From Aquamicrobium zhengzhouense (GTDB taxonomy: Bacteria > Pseudomonadota > Alphaproteobacteria > Rhizobiales > Rhizobiaceae), in contig NZ_JADGMQ010000020.1 in the NCBI RefSeq assembly GCF_016124105.1, positions 1 to 60,726 of the forward strand: DNA of 60,726 nucleotides, read 5' to 3'. Positions 9,846 through 18,760 of this stretch are shown here, piece by piece (within the stretch, counting starts at the first letter, position 1; each line of letters begins with the position of its first letter). Position numbers and translations under genes: made by a program. A model generated the notes under the pieces. That model had not been told where the DNA came from, made no database searches, and saw nothing but the letters and a program-made list of their open reading frames with translations.

Positions 9846-11470
9846 GCCAGTCACTTCTTTCCGTCCGTGATCTTTCCGTTGCCTTTTCGCAGGGCGGCAG
9901 AGATTCTGTCGCGGTCGATCACATCTCGTTCGATGTCGCACGTGGTGAGACGGTCGCACTTGTCGGGGAATCTGGTTCGGGCAAATCGGTCTCGGCCCTG
10001 TCGGTGCTCAAGCTCCTCCCCTACCCCTCGGCCAGCCACCCGTCGGGCCAGATTATCTTCAACGGCGAAGACCTTCTGGCCAAGAACGAGCGTGAACTGC
10101 GCAAGGTGCGCGGCAACAAGATCACGATGATCTTCCAGGAGCCGATGACCTCGCTCAATCCGCTACACACCATCGAGCAGCAGATTGGAGAGATCCTGAA
10201 GCTCCACCGTGGGATGAGCGATACCGCCGCACGCGCACGCACCCTGGAGCTTTTGCACGAGGTCGGCATCCGCGAACCTGAAAAGCGCCTGGGGGCCTAT
10301 CCGCACCAGATGTCCGGCGGGCAGCGCCAGCGCGTCATGATCGCGATGTCGCTTGCAAACGAACCGGAGCTTCTGATCGCCGACGAGCCGACCACTGCGC
10401 TAGATGTGACGGTGCAGGCGCAGATTCTGGAGCTTCTCGCCGGGCTCAAGAAGAAGAACAACATGTCCATGTTGTTCATCACCCATGACCTTGGAATTGT
10501 CCGCCGCATCGCCGATCGCGTTTGTGTCATGACCAAGGGCAAGATCGTCGAGACCGGACCGACGCGTGAAATCTTCGCCAATCCTCAGCATGAATATACG
10601 CGCCATCTTCTGGCGGCGGAGCCGAAGGGTCGCGCGCCCAACCCCGATCCTGATGCAGAGACGGTACTGTCCGGTCAGGACATCAAGGTCTGGTTTCCGA
10701 TCAAGGCAGGCTTCTTTCGTAAGACGGTCGACCATGTGAAAGCGGTCGACGGCATCGACATCGAGGTAAAGGCCGGTCAGACGTTGGGTATTGTCGGCGA
10801 GTCCGGATCTGGAAAGACCACACTTGGTCTGGCTCTCTCGCGCATGATTTCGTCTGAGGGGCGCATCCACCTCGGAGACAAGGAAATAGACGGCTTTACC
10901 TTCAAGCAGATGCGTCCGCTGCGGCGTGAAATGCAGATTGTCTTCCAAGATCCGTTCGGCTCGCTGAGCCCGCGCATGTCGGTTTCCGAAATCATCGAGG
11001 AAGGCCTGAAGATCCACCAGCCCCAGCTCGACCACGACCAGCGCGATGCCATTGTCGTTGACGTGCTGCAGGAAGTTGGGCTCGATTCCGCGACGCGCTT
11101 TCGCTACCCGCACGAATTTTCAGGCGGCCAGCGCCAGCGCATCGCGATCGCACGCGCCATGGTGCTGAAGCCGCGCTTCGTCATGCTGGATGAGCCGACC
11201 TCGGCGCTGGACATGAGTGTCCAGGCGCAGGTTGTCGACCTGCTTCGCGACCTGCAAGCCAAGCACCGCCTCGCCTATCTCTTCATCAGCCACGACCTGA
11301 AGGTCGTGCGAGCCCTTTCAAACCATGTCATTGTCATGCGCAATGGCAAGGTCGTCGAACATGGACCGGTCGAGCAGATCTTCGAGAATCCTCAGACCGA
11401 TTATACCAAGGCGCTGATTGCCGCCGCGTTCGACATCGCAACCGCGCCGGAAGGCGTGGTCAGTCAGTAA
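9842..11470 (+). CDS. yejF: ABC transporter ATP-binding protein YejF (two ATPase domains)
   Basis: This 542-residue cytoplasmic ATPase powers the Yej importer and contains both nucleotide-binding domains in one chain. Each half has a Walker A GESGSGK, a signature SGGQRQR and a Walker B ending in DEPT; the halves span about 5-260 and 280-530. Each half ends with an oligopeptide-type C-terminal block ([13 protein letters not shown] and [13 protein letters not shown]). The length matches E. coli YejF (about 530). The start overlaps the yejE stop, so the SBP-SBP-B-E-F set is one transcription unit. Confidence 0.96.
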   Translation: MSQSLLSVRDLSVAFSQGGRDSVAVDHISFDVARGETVALVGESGSGKSVSALSVLKLLPYPSASHPSGQIIFNGEDLLAKNERELRKVRGNKITMIFQEPMTSLNPLHTIEQQIGEILKLHRGMSDTAARARTLELLHEVGIREPEKRLGAYPHQMSGGQRQRVMIAMSLANEPELLIADEPTTALDVTVQAQILELLAGLKKKNNMSMLFITHDLGIVRRIADRVCVMTKGKIVETGPTREIFANPQHEYTRHLLAAEPKGRAPNPDPDAETVLSGQDIKVWFPIKAGFFRKTVDHVKAVDGIDIEVKAGQTLGIVGESGSGKTTLGLALSRMISSEGRIHLGDKEIDGFTFKQMRPLRREMQIVFQDPFGSLSPRMSVSEIIEEGLKIHQPQLDHDQRDAIVVDVLQEVGLDSATRFRYPHEFSGGQRQRIAIARAMVLKPRFVMLDEPTSALDMSVQAQVVDLLRDLQAKHRLAYLFISHDLKVVRALSNHVIVMRNGKVVEHGPVEQIFENPQTDYTKALIAAAFDIATAPEGVVSQ

Positions 11471-11492
11471 GCTTCTTCTTGTGGGGGACGTC

Positions 11493-12443
11493 ATGAGCAC
11501 TTCTGCGCGCAGCCGCGTATTGATCTCGGTTACCGGGTGGGATCCCTCAGACTGGGTGCGCCTGATGTCGGCGGAACACGACGTGGTTCTCGAACCTGAA
11601 GGAAGCGCTGATCCGAGCATCGACTATGCCGTCGTCTGGAAGCATCCGCAGGGCATCCTCAAATCGCTGCCAAATCTCAAGGCGATCTTCTCGCTTGGGG
11701 CGGGTGTCGACCACATCATGACCGACACCGACCTTCCGGATGTGCCGATTGCCCGCGTCGTTGCGGACAATCTGACCCGCCACATGGTTGAGTACGTCAC
11801 CTGGCGCGTCATGGACCACCACCGCCAGGGCTCCACCTACCGGGCGCAACAGGCGAAGAAGGTGTGGTCCGAGCCGTCCCAGCCTACCACCGACGAGGTC
11901 AATGTCGGCATCATGGGACTTGGCGAACTCGGGCGCGCCGCCGCTTCCGCCTTGCTAACGCTGGGTTTCAACGTCACGGGCTGGGCAAGATCCCCCAAGA
12001 ATATTGAAGGCGTGACCTGCTATGCCGGAAATGAAGGCTTGGCCGACTTTCTCGCGGCCACCGACATTCTGGTCGTGCTCCTGCCGCACACGCCGGCCAC
12101 CGAAGGCATGATCAATTACGAGCTGCTTCGGGGCCTGAGGCGCGACAACGCACTCGGCGGCGCATCCCTCATCAATGGCGGTCGCGGCAAGCTGCAAAAC
12201 GAGGCAGACATTTTGCGTGCCCTTGACGACGGCACTCTCAAGGAAGCCAGCCTCGACGTCTTCCAAGTCGAGCCGCTGCCGCAAACCAGCGGCCTGTGGG
12301 AACATCCGCGCGTCTTCATCACACCCCACGCGGCAGCGACGTCGGATCCGGCTCACCTTGCGCCCCTCATCCTCGAGCAGATCAAGCGCTTTGAGCGTGG
12401 CGAGCCGCTGAACCATCTCGTCGACATGCAGGCAGGATACTGA
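11493..12443 (+). CDS. Glyoxylate/hydroxypyruvate reductase (GhrA-like D-2-hydroxyacid dehydrogenase)
   Basis: This is an NAD(P)-dependent D-2-hydroxyacid dehydrogenase of 316 residues, cytoplasmic. The Rossmann fold has the GxGxxG motif in GIMGLGELGRAA. The catalytic Arg is in NGGRGKL, the Glu in DVFQVEPLP and the His in TPHAAA. The early FSLGAGVDH block is typical of the GhrA subgroup, which reduces glyoxylate and hydroxypyruvate. I chose the ATG with GTGGGGGACG upstream; longer frames start inside yejF. It lies 22 bases after yejF and is probably co-transcribed. Whether it acts on material imported by Yej is not shown by the sequence. Confidence 0.9.
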   Translation: MSTSARSRVLISVTGWDPSDWVRLMSAEHDVVLEPEGSADPSIDYAVVWKHPQGILKSLPNLKAIFSLGAGVDHIMTDTDLPDVPIARVVADNLTRHMVEYVTWRVMDHHRQGSTYRAQQAKKVWSEPSQPTTDEVNVGIMGLGELGRAAASALLTLGFNVTGWARSPKNIEGVTCYAGNEGLADFLAATDILVVLLPHTPATEGMINYELLRGLRRDNALGGASLINGGRGKLQNEADILRALDDGTLKEASLDVFQVEPLPQTSGLWEHPRVFITPHAAATSDPAHLAPLILEQIKRFERGEPLNHLVDMQAGY

Positions 12444-12455
12444 AAACCGTCTCTT

Positions 12456-12479
12456 GGTGAGCGAGACCACTCGCTCACC
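12456..12479 (+). terminator. Terminator-like hairpin after the GhrA-like gene
   Basis: A perfect 9-bp stem, GGTGAGCGA/TCGCTCACC, with a 6-base loop sits 12 bases after the stop codon. It is followed by a weak pyrimidine tract rather than a T run, so termination may be partial. Confidence 0.65.
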
Positions 12480-12555
12480 TTCCTGCCTCGAAGAAGGTAA
12501 GTCGACTTTCCATCCGAACTTTCCGGCCCGGATGCGATATTTCAAGATTGAAGCT

Positions 12556-12584
12556 TTGACCGCTTTGCGCCTGTTACCCTAGGT
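12556..12584 (+). promoter_or_regulatory. Candidate sigma-70 promoter for the peptide ABC operon
   Basis: TTGACC, a 17-base spacer and CTAGGT fit the rhizobial CTTGAC-N17-CTATAT pattern, with a weak -10. It would initiate about 200 bases upstream of the binding-protein start. This is pattern matching only. Confidence 0.35.
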
Positions 12585-12789
12585 CAGTACACTCGCGTCA
12601 CAGTCAATCTCCCCACCGCCTAAGCTTCTGTAAAACAATACTTTATTTCGCCCAAGCAGCCTTCAGGCGAGACTTATAAACAACCCTTCCCAAACAACAA
12701 ACGCTCCCATAAGGTATTTGCCAATCGTAGGCAGGCGAAGTCCCGCCGCGGGGAACCGAAAAAATTGAACAGATTGCTTGGGAGCTATC

Positions 12790-14370
12790 ATGCGTAAACT
12801 TCTGATTACCGCGAGTGTGCTCGCGCTCGGCCTGGCCATCATGCCAGCGTCGGCCGAAACAATCCGCTGGGCACGCAACTCCGATGCGTTGACGCTAGAT
12901 CCGCATTCGCAGAACCAGGGAACAACCCATACTTTCAGCCATCACATCTATGAAACGCTCGTTGATCGTGACGTTGAAGGCAATCTGATCCCCCGCCTCG
13001 CGACCGAATGGAGCGTCAAGGAAGACGATCCGACGGTCTGGGTCTTCAAGGTCCGCGAGGGCGTCAAGTTTCATGATGGCGCTGAGCTGACCGCCGAAGA
13101 CGTCGTCTTCTCGCTCGATCGTGCGCGCTCCGACAAGTCGAACCTCAAGCAGCTTCACTCTGCCGTCGCGAGCGTCACCGCTGTCGATGATTTCACTGTC
13201 GAAGTGAAAATGACGGGCCCGTCGCCGCTCTATCCGAACAATCTGACCAACACCTTCATCATGGACAAGGGCTGGACGGAGACGAACAACGCTGTCGAGG
13301 TGCAGCAGGCAGGCTCGACCGACGACAATTACGCGGTCCGCAACACCAACGGCACCGGCCCTTACATTCTGGTCTCACGTGATCCGGACGTCCGTTCGGT
13401 GTTGAAGATCAACGAAAATCACTGGGCTGAGAGCAAGCCTGCCATCACCGAGATCATCTACCTGCCGATCGCTGACAATGCGACCCGTATCGCGGCTTTG
13501 CTTTCAGGCGAAGTTGATCTGGTCCAGGACGTTCCGGTGCAGGACGTCGAGCGGCTGGCTGGCACTGCCGGCATCCGCGTCGAGACCGGCCCTGAAAACC
13601 GCATCATCTATTTCGGCTATCGTCTGGGTGAAGAACCGCTGAAGTCATCAAACGTCACGGACAAGAACCCGCTCGCCGATTCGAAGGTGCGCGAGGCGAT
13701 GCACCTGGCGATCGATCGCAATGCCATCAAGCAGGTCGTCATGCGTGGTCAGGCCGTGCCGACCGGCGTGGCGACGCCGCCATTCGTCAACGGCTGGACG
13801 CCGGAGCTCGACGCCTATCCTGAAAAGGCGGACGCCGCCAAGGCCAAGGAACTGCTGGCAGAGGCCGGTTATCCGGATGGGTTCACCATCACCCTCGACA
13901 CCCCGAACAACCGCTATGTCAACGATGAGGCGATCAGCCAGGCTATCGTCGGCATGCTCGGCCAGATCGGCATCAAGGTGACGCTCGCTTCGCGCCCCGT
14001 CGCTCAGCACTCGCCGCTGATTCAAAACGCCGAGACCGACTTCTATCTCCTTGGCTGGGGGGTTCCGACCTTCGACTCGGCCTACATCTTCAACGACCTG
14101 GTCCACACCAAGGAAGGTCAGTACGGCGCTTACAACCCGAGCGGTTACAGCAATCCTGAACTGGACAAGAAGATCCAGTCGCTCGCGACCGAGATCGATG
14201 TCGAGAAGCGCAATGCGACGATCGCCGAAATCTGGAAGACCGTTCAGGAAGACCGCGTCCTCCTGCCGATCCACAACCAGGTTCTTGCTTACGCGATGAA
14301 GGACAAGTTTACGCTGGCGGTTCATCCTGAGAACCAGCCACGTATCTACGAAGTCACCATCAACGACTAA
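12790..14370 (+). CDS. Peptide/nickel-type ABC transporter solute-binding protein
   Basis: This family-5 periplasmic binding protein (526 residues) resembles DppA/OppA-type proteins. The signal peptide MRKLLITASVLALGLAIMPA ends near ASA-E at about residue 22. The mature part begins ETIRWARNSDALTLDPHSQN, followed by VKFHDGAELTAEDVVFSLDR and NGTGPYILVS, standard landmarks. The chosen ATG has TTGGGAGC upstream; an ATG four codons earlier overlaps that ribosome binding site. It heads a five-gene plus-strand unit (SBP, two permeases, double ATPase, DUF924). The ligand is not determinable from the sequence; short peptides are the most common for the family. Confidence 0.93.
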   Translation: MRKLLITASVLALGLAIMPASAETIRWARNSDALTLDPHSQNQGTTHTFSHHIYETLVDRDVEGNLIPRLATEWSVKEDDPTVWVFKVREGVKFHDGAELTAEDVVFSLDRARSDKSNLKQLHSAVASVTAVDDFTVEVKMTGPSPLYPNNLTNTFIMDKGWTETNNAVEVQQAGSTDDNYAVRNTNGTGPYILVSRDPDVRSVLKINENHWAESKPAITEIIYLPIADNATRIAALLSGEVDLVQDVPVQDVERLAGTAGIRVETGPENRIIYFGYRLGEEPLKSSNVTDKNPLADSKVREAMHLAIDRNAIKQVVMRGQAVPTGVATPPFVNGWTPELDAYPEKADAAKAKELLAEAGYPDGFTITLDTPNNRYVNDEAISQAIVGMLGQIGIKVTLASRPVAQHSPLIQNAETDFYLLGWGVPTFDSAYIFNDLVHTKEGQYGAYNPSGYSNPELDKKIQSLATEIDVEKRNATIAEIWKTVQEDRVLLPIHNQVLAYAMKDKFTLAVHPENQPRIYEVTIND

Positions 14371-14383
14371 GCAACGCCGTTAT

Positions 14384-14417
14384 GCTGCTTGCGGCGGACT
14401 CCTCCGCCGCAAGCAGC
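14384..14417 (+). other. Perfect 15-bp hairpin after the binding-protein gene
   Basis: The left arm GCTGCTTGCGGCGGA (14384-14398) is exactly complementary to 14403-14417, with loop CTCC. No T run follows. It stands between the solute-binding-protein gene and its permease genes. In such operons (malE-malF, hisJ-hisQ) hairpins at this place protect the upstream mRNA segment and let the binding protein be made in excess. Confidence 0.85.
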
Positions 14418-14539
14418 GCATCGTATCCCATCCCGAACACCAGCTCCGCGGCAGTTCCAGTTTTTGAGAGCATGCCGCGCAGCCAAGCGTCTACCTTCGG
14501 CGCTTTTCAGTCGAAGACGCCATTGCGGGGAAAGAAGCC

Positions 14540-15517
14540 ATGCTTGCCTTCATCCTGAGACGGCTCGCACAGTCCATCATTGTCATGGCTGTCGTCGCTC
14601 TGATTGCTTTTATGCTGTTCCGCTATGTGGGCGACCCGGTCGCTTCATTGCTTGGACAGGACTCGCGCCTTGAAGACTTTGAAGAGCTGCGCGAGAGACT
14701 GGGTCTCAACGATCCGTTCTACGTCCAGTTCGGCCGCTTCATCGGCAACGCGCTGCAGGGCGAGTTCGGGATTTCCTACCGGCTTCAACAGCCTGTAAGC
14801 GAGCTCATCATCAGCCGTCTGCCGGCAACGATCGAGCTTGCCTTTGCCTCCGCAACGATCGCGCTCGTCTTTGGCCTGACGCTCGGCGTCTTCACCGCAC
14901 TCAAGCCGCGCAGCTTCGCCTCGGGCGTTATCATGACCCTGTCGCTGGTCGGCGTCTCGCTGCCAACCTTCCTGATCGGTATTGGCCTCATCTACGTCTT
15001 CGCGGTCGAGCTGCAATGGTTGCCCTCATTCGGGCGTGGCGAGGTGGTCGATATAGGCGGTTGGAGAACCGGGCTGCTGACTGAAACGGGGCTGCGTTCC
15101 CTCATCCTTCCCGCGATCACTCTGTCGCTGTTCCAGCTCACGCTGATCATGCGCCTGGTGCGGGCCGAAATGCTTGAGGTATTGCGGCAGGACTACATCC
15201 GGTTCGCGCGAGCACGCGGCCTGTCCAAGCGGGCAATCAATTTCGGCCACGCCCTGAAAAACACGATGGTGCCAGTCATCACGATCACGGGCCTGCAGCT
15301 TGGTTCGGTCATCGCCTTCTCCATCGTGACGGAAACCGTCTTCCAATGGCCGGGCGTTGGCTCGCTCTTCATCAACTCCGTTCAGGTTGTCGATGTCCCG
15401 GTGATGGCCGCTTATCTGATGTTCATCGCCTTCGTTTTCGTCGTCATCAACCTGATCGTGGACATTCTTTATTTCGCCGTCGACCCGCGACTTCGCGTCG
15501 GCGCCGGGCGGAGGTAG
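14540..15517 (+). CDS. Peptide-type ABC transporter permease (DppB-like)
   Basis: This is an inner-membrane permease of 325 residues. It starts with the DppB/OppB signature MLAFILRRLAQSIIVMAVVA and has about six helices. An EAA-type loop lies around DYIRFARARGLSKRAINFGH, and the C-terminus YFAVDPRLR is typical of the family. The start is supported by GCGGGGAAAG upstream. It is separated from the binding-protein gene by 169 bases containing the hairpin, and from the next permease by 6 bases. Confidence 0.95.
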   Translation: MLAFILRRLAQSIIVMAVVALIAFMLFRYVGDPVASLLGQDSRLEDFEELRERLGLNDPFYVQFGRFIGNALQGEFGISYRLQQPVSELIISRLPATIELAFASATIALVFGLTLGVFTALKPRSFASGVIMTLSLVGVSLPTFLIGIGLIYVFAVELQWLPSFGRGEVVDIGGWRTGLLTETGLRSLILPAITLSLFQLTLIMRLVRAEMLEVLRQDYIRFARARGLSKRAINFGHALKNTMVPVITITGLQLGSVIAFSIVTETVFQWPGVGSLFINSVQVVDVPVMAAYLMFIAFVFVVINLIVDILYFAVDPRLRVGAGRR

Positions 15518-15523
15518 GTACCG

Positions 15524-16474
15524 ATGAGCTCCACAAACAACCCTGCTGTCACGGAACAACCACGGTCGCGCTTCCAGCGTATCTGGGACTCGGACATCTT
15601 CTTCTCGTTCCGTCGCTCGCCGATCACGATCGTTGCTGCCCTCGTCACGCTGGTCCTGATCCTGTCTGCACTTTTTGCGCCGTGGATCGCGCCTTACGAC
15701 CCGTTCAATCCGGCAAGCCTCAACCTGATGGATGGGTTCACCCCGCCCAATTCGGAATCGATGATGGGCAACTACTTCCTGCTCGGCAGCGACCATCAGG
15801 GACGAGACGTGCTGTCCACGATCCTTTATGGCAGCCGCATCTCCCTGTTTGTCGGCATCTCCGCAACGCTGTTTGCGATGGCGATGGGGATCTCGCTCGG
15901 GCTTCTCGCGGGCTATCGCGGCGGCACTATTGACGCCGTAATCATGCGTGTTGCTGACATTCAGCTTTCCTTTCCCGCCATTCTGATCGCATTGCTGATC
16001 TTCGGCATCGCACGCGGGATCATCCCTCCCAGCCAGCAGGAAAACATGGCTGTCTGGGTGCTGATTATCGCCATCGGCCTTTCAAACTGGGCTCAGTTCG
16101 CTCGTACGGTTCGCGGCGCGACGATGGTGGAGCGGCAGAAGGATTATGTGTCCGCCGCAAAGCTGATCGGCGTCCACCCGCTGCGGATCCTCATCCGTCA
16201 CGTCCTGCCGAACGTTCTTGCGCCCGTTCTCGTTATCGGGACCATTGGCCTCGCTCTTGCCATCATCGAAGAAGCGACCTTGTCGTTCCTCGGCGTCGGC
16301 GTGCCTCCGACCCAGCCGTCTCTCGGCACCCTGATCCGCATCGGACAGCAGTTTCTGTTCTCGGGCGAATGGTGGATTCTGTTCTTCCCAGCCATGACCC
16401 TCATCCTGCTGGCGCTTGCCGTGAACCTCCTTGGTGACTGGCTGCGCGACGCGTTGAACCCGAGGCTGCGCTGA
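15524..16474 (+). CDS. Peptide-type ABC transporter permease (DppC-like)
   Basis: This second permease of the importer (316 residues) has a DppC-type N-terminus with one helix around RRSPITIVAALVTLVLILSA. The conserved LLGSDHQGRDVLSTILYGSR block is followed by the EAA loop YVSAAKLIGVHPLRILIRHV, and the protein ends in GDWLRDALNPRLR. Ribosome binding site GGAGG lies within the end of the previous gene. Its stop overlaps the ATG of the ATPase (TGATG). It pairs with the DppB-like protein to form the channel. Confidence 0.95.
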   Translation: MSSTNNPAVTEQPRSRFQRIWDSDIFFSFRRSPITIVAALVTLVLILSALFAPWIAPYDPFNPASLNLMDGFTPPNSESMMGNYFLLGSDHQGRDVLSTILYGSRISLFVGISATLFAMAMGISLGLLAGYRGGTIDAVIMRVADIQLSFPAILIALLIFGIARGIIPPSQQENMAVWVLIIAIGLSNWAQFARTVRGATMVERQKDYVSAAKLIGVHPLRILIRHVLPNVLAPVLVIGTIGLALAIIEEATLSFLGVGVPPTQPSLGTLIRIGQQFLFSGEWWILFFPAMTLILLALAVNLLGDWLRDALNPRLR

Positions 16475-18102
16475 TGTCTGAGCCGATCATCTCCGTACGA
16501 AATCTCGTCGTTGAGTTCCCGCTGCGGCGTGGGCTGTTCACGGCAGTTGATGATGTCTCGTTCGACATCATGCCTGGCGAAATCCTTGGCGTTGTCGGCG
16601 AGTCAGGGGCCGGCAAGTCCATGACGGGCGCAGCTATCATTGGCCTGATAGAGCCGCCGGGCCACATTGCCAGCGGCGAAATCTATCTGAAGGGCAAGCG
16701 GATCGACAATCTGCCGCCCGAAGAGATGAGCCGTCTGCGCGGTAAGTGGATTGGCATGGTCTTCCAGGACCCGCTGACCTCGCTTAACCCGCTCTACACC
16801 GTCGGTCAGCAGCTGATCGAAACGATCCGCCGACACCTGCCAATGAATGAGGCACAGGCACGCCAGCGGGCGATCGATCTTCTGGACGAAGCCGGTATTC
16901 CGACCCCGGAGAGCCGGATCGACAGCTATCCGCACCAGTTCTCCGGCGGCATGCGTCAGCGGGTCGTCATCGCACTGGCACTCGCAGCAGAGCCCGAACT
17001 GATCATTGCCGACGAGCCGACCTCGGCTCTCGATGTCTCGGTTCAGGCGCAGATCATCAAGGTGCTGAAGAAGCTCTGCGAAAGCCGTGGCGCGGCAGTC
17101 ATGCTTGTCACCCACGACATGGGCGTGATTGCCGAGACGGCAACACGCATGATCGTGATGAACAAGGGCAAGATCGTCGAGACAGGATCGGTCGGGGACA
17201 TCATCAAGCGCCCGAAGGAAGACTATACGATCAAGCTGATCGAGGCGATCCCGTCCATCAAGGATGAGACGCGCCGGCATGAAGCGCCTCCGACGTCGAC
17301 ACTGTTGGTCGAGGTCAAGAATCTGACACGGGATTTCGATCTCTCACCCGGCTTCTTCGACAGACTGCTCAAGGGGGCGAAGCGCAACGTCGTCAAGGCC
17401 GTCCAGAATGTCTCCTTCGACATTCGCAAAGGGTCGACCTTCGGGCTGGTCGGCGAGTCCGGCTCGGGCAAATCGACCTGCGCGCGCATGCTGGTCGGGC
17501 TGATCAAGCCAACTTCCGGGCAGGTTCTGCTTGAAGGACAAGACATCGCAGCCGGCCTTACCCAGGAACGACGCCAGAAGGTTCAAATGATCTTCCAGGA
17601 TCCCTATGCCAGCCTCAATCCGCGCTGGCGGGTGGCGGATATCATCGCCGAACCGATGCACGCGCTGAAGCTGGTATCTAACCGCCGAGAGGCTGAAGAC
17701 CGCGTTGCCGACCTTTTGCGACGCGTCCGTCTCGATCCCGTTTCGATGCGCAAATACCCACACGAATTTTCCGGCGGTCAGCGCCAGCGCATTGCCATTG
17801 CACGTGCCCTTTCGAGCCAACCTGAATTCATCGTCTGCGACGAGCCGACATCCGCGCTCGATGTCTCCGTCCAGGCGCAGGTGCTTGATCTCATGCGAGA
17901 CCTTCAAGATGAGTTCGGGCTTACCTATCTGCTGATCAGCCACAATCTCGCAGTGGTGCGCCAGATGGCGGACGATGTCGGCGTGATGCACAGCGGAGTG
18001 CTTGTGGAACGTGGTCCGGTCGATGCGATCTTTGATGACCCGCAAGCCGAATATACGCGTATGCTGCTGAATGCGGTACCGGACATTTCGAAAGTGGAAT
18101 AA
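16474..18102 (+). CDS. Peptide-type ABC transporter ATP-binding protein (DppD-DppF fused)
   Basis: This 542-residue protein carries two ABC ATPase domains. The first (about 5-255) has Walker A GESGAGKS and signature SGGMRQR; the second (about 270-535) has GESGSGKS and SGGQRQR. Both have [14 protein letters not shown] after Walker B. The fused arrangement parallels YejF and GsiA, and only one ATPase gene is needed for the operon. The stop is followed after 13 bases, including GAGGAG, by the DUF924 gene. Confidence 0.95.
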   Translation: MSEPIISVRNLVVEFPLRRGLFTAVDDVSFDIMPGEILGVVGESGAGKSMTGAAIIGLIEPPGHIASGEIYLKGKRIDNLPPEEMSRLRGKWIGMVFQDPLTSLNPLYTVGQQLIETIRRHLPMNEAQARQRAIDLLDEAGIPTPESRIDSYPHQFSGGMRQRVVIALALAAEPELIIADEPTSALDVSVQAQIIKVLKKLCESRGAAVMLVTHDMGVIAETATRMIVMNKGKIVETGSVGDIIKRPKEDYTIKLIEAIPSIKDETRRHEAPPTSTLLVEVKNLTRDFDLSPGFFDRLLKGAKRNVVKAVQNVSFDIRKGSTFGLVGESGSGKSTCARMLVGLIKPTSGQVLLEGQDIAAGLTQERRQKVQMIFQDPYASLNPRWRVADIIAEPMHALKLVSNRREAEDRVADLLRRVRLDPVSMRKYPHEFSGGQRQRIAIARALSSQPEFIVCDEPTSALDVSVQAQVLDLMRDLQDEFGLTYLLISHNLAVVRQMADDVGVMHSGVLVERGPVDAIFDDPQAEYTRMLLNAVPDISKVE

Positions 18103-18115
18103 AGAGGAGCACGAT

Positions 18116-18670
18116 ATGGCAGAAGCTTGGGTCGAGGATGTCCTGGATTTCTGGTTCAAGGATCTTACACGTCAGGACTGGTTCTCGGGCGGTCCCGAGC
18201 TGGACGAGAAAGTCCGCGCGCGGTTCTTGCCGCTCTATGAGAAGCTGAAATCGAGTTTTAGCGCGAAGAGCACCGCCGATGCCCGCACCGCGCTTGCTGC
18301 GATCATTGTGTTCGACCAGTTCCCACGCAACATGTTCCGCGGCACACCGGCTGCCTTTGCGACGGATGATCTAGCGCTCGCCATTTCGCGGCTCTCGATC
18401 GAAAAGAAGTTCGATGCTGATCTCGACGACGATGCCAAGGCGTTCCTCTACATGCCCTTCATGCATTCGGAAGTCGCCGCAGATCAGGAGCGTTGCGTAG
18501 ATCTGTTCCGGTCACTGCCGAATGCCGAAGAGAGCATCAAATACGCGATCGAGCACCGCGATATCGTCGCTAAATTCGGACGTTTCCCGCATCGCAACTA
18601 TATTTTGGGTCGCGAGAGCACGGAAGCGGAAATCGAATTTCTCAAGACGCATGCAGGTTACGGCCAGTAG
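18116..18670 (+). CDS. DUF924 family protein
   Basis: This cytoplasmic protein of 184 residues belongs to the DUF924 family, all-helical proteins resembling TPR folds, of unknown function. Family landmarks are VLDFWF at 8-13, IIVFDQFPRNMFRGTPAAFA in the middle, LYMPFMHSE and the C-terminal GRFPHRNYILGRES block. I chose ATG 18116, which has AAAGAGGAGC upstream; the longer frame begins inside the ATPase gene. It is the last gene of the peptide transporter unit, but DUF924 genes occur in many contexts, so the link may be only transcriptional. Confidence 0.9.
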   Translation: MAEAWVEDVLDFWFKDLTRQDWFSGGPELDEKVRARFLPLYEKLKSSFSAKSTADARTALAAIIVFDQFPRNMFRGTPAAFATDDLALAISRLSIEKKFDADLDDDAKAFLYMPFMHSEVAADQERCVDLFRSLPNAEESIKYAIEHRDIVAKFGRFPHRNYILGRESTEAEIEFLKTHAGYGQ

Positions 18671-18760
18671 ACGCGGTCTTGTGTCGGCGTTCGGCGCGGC
18701 CATAATTGCACCTGCTGCGGTCTGACGACACTGATACGCTTGGATACCGGGGAGGATGAT

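Larger units (their letters stand above)
12444..12789 (+). other. 346-bp intergenic region before the second peptide ABC operon
   Basis: No coding region is visible here. The first part carries the terminator hairpin at 12456-12479. The middle contains a rhizobial-type promoter candidate at 12556-12584. The last 150 bases are relatively AT-rich and lead to the ribosome binding site TTGGGAGC before the ATG at 12790. If the promoter is real, the leader of the operon is about 200 nt long, long enough for post-transcriptional control. Confidence 0.6.
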
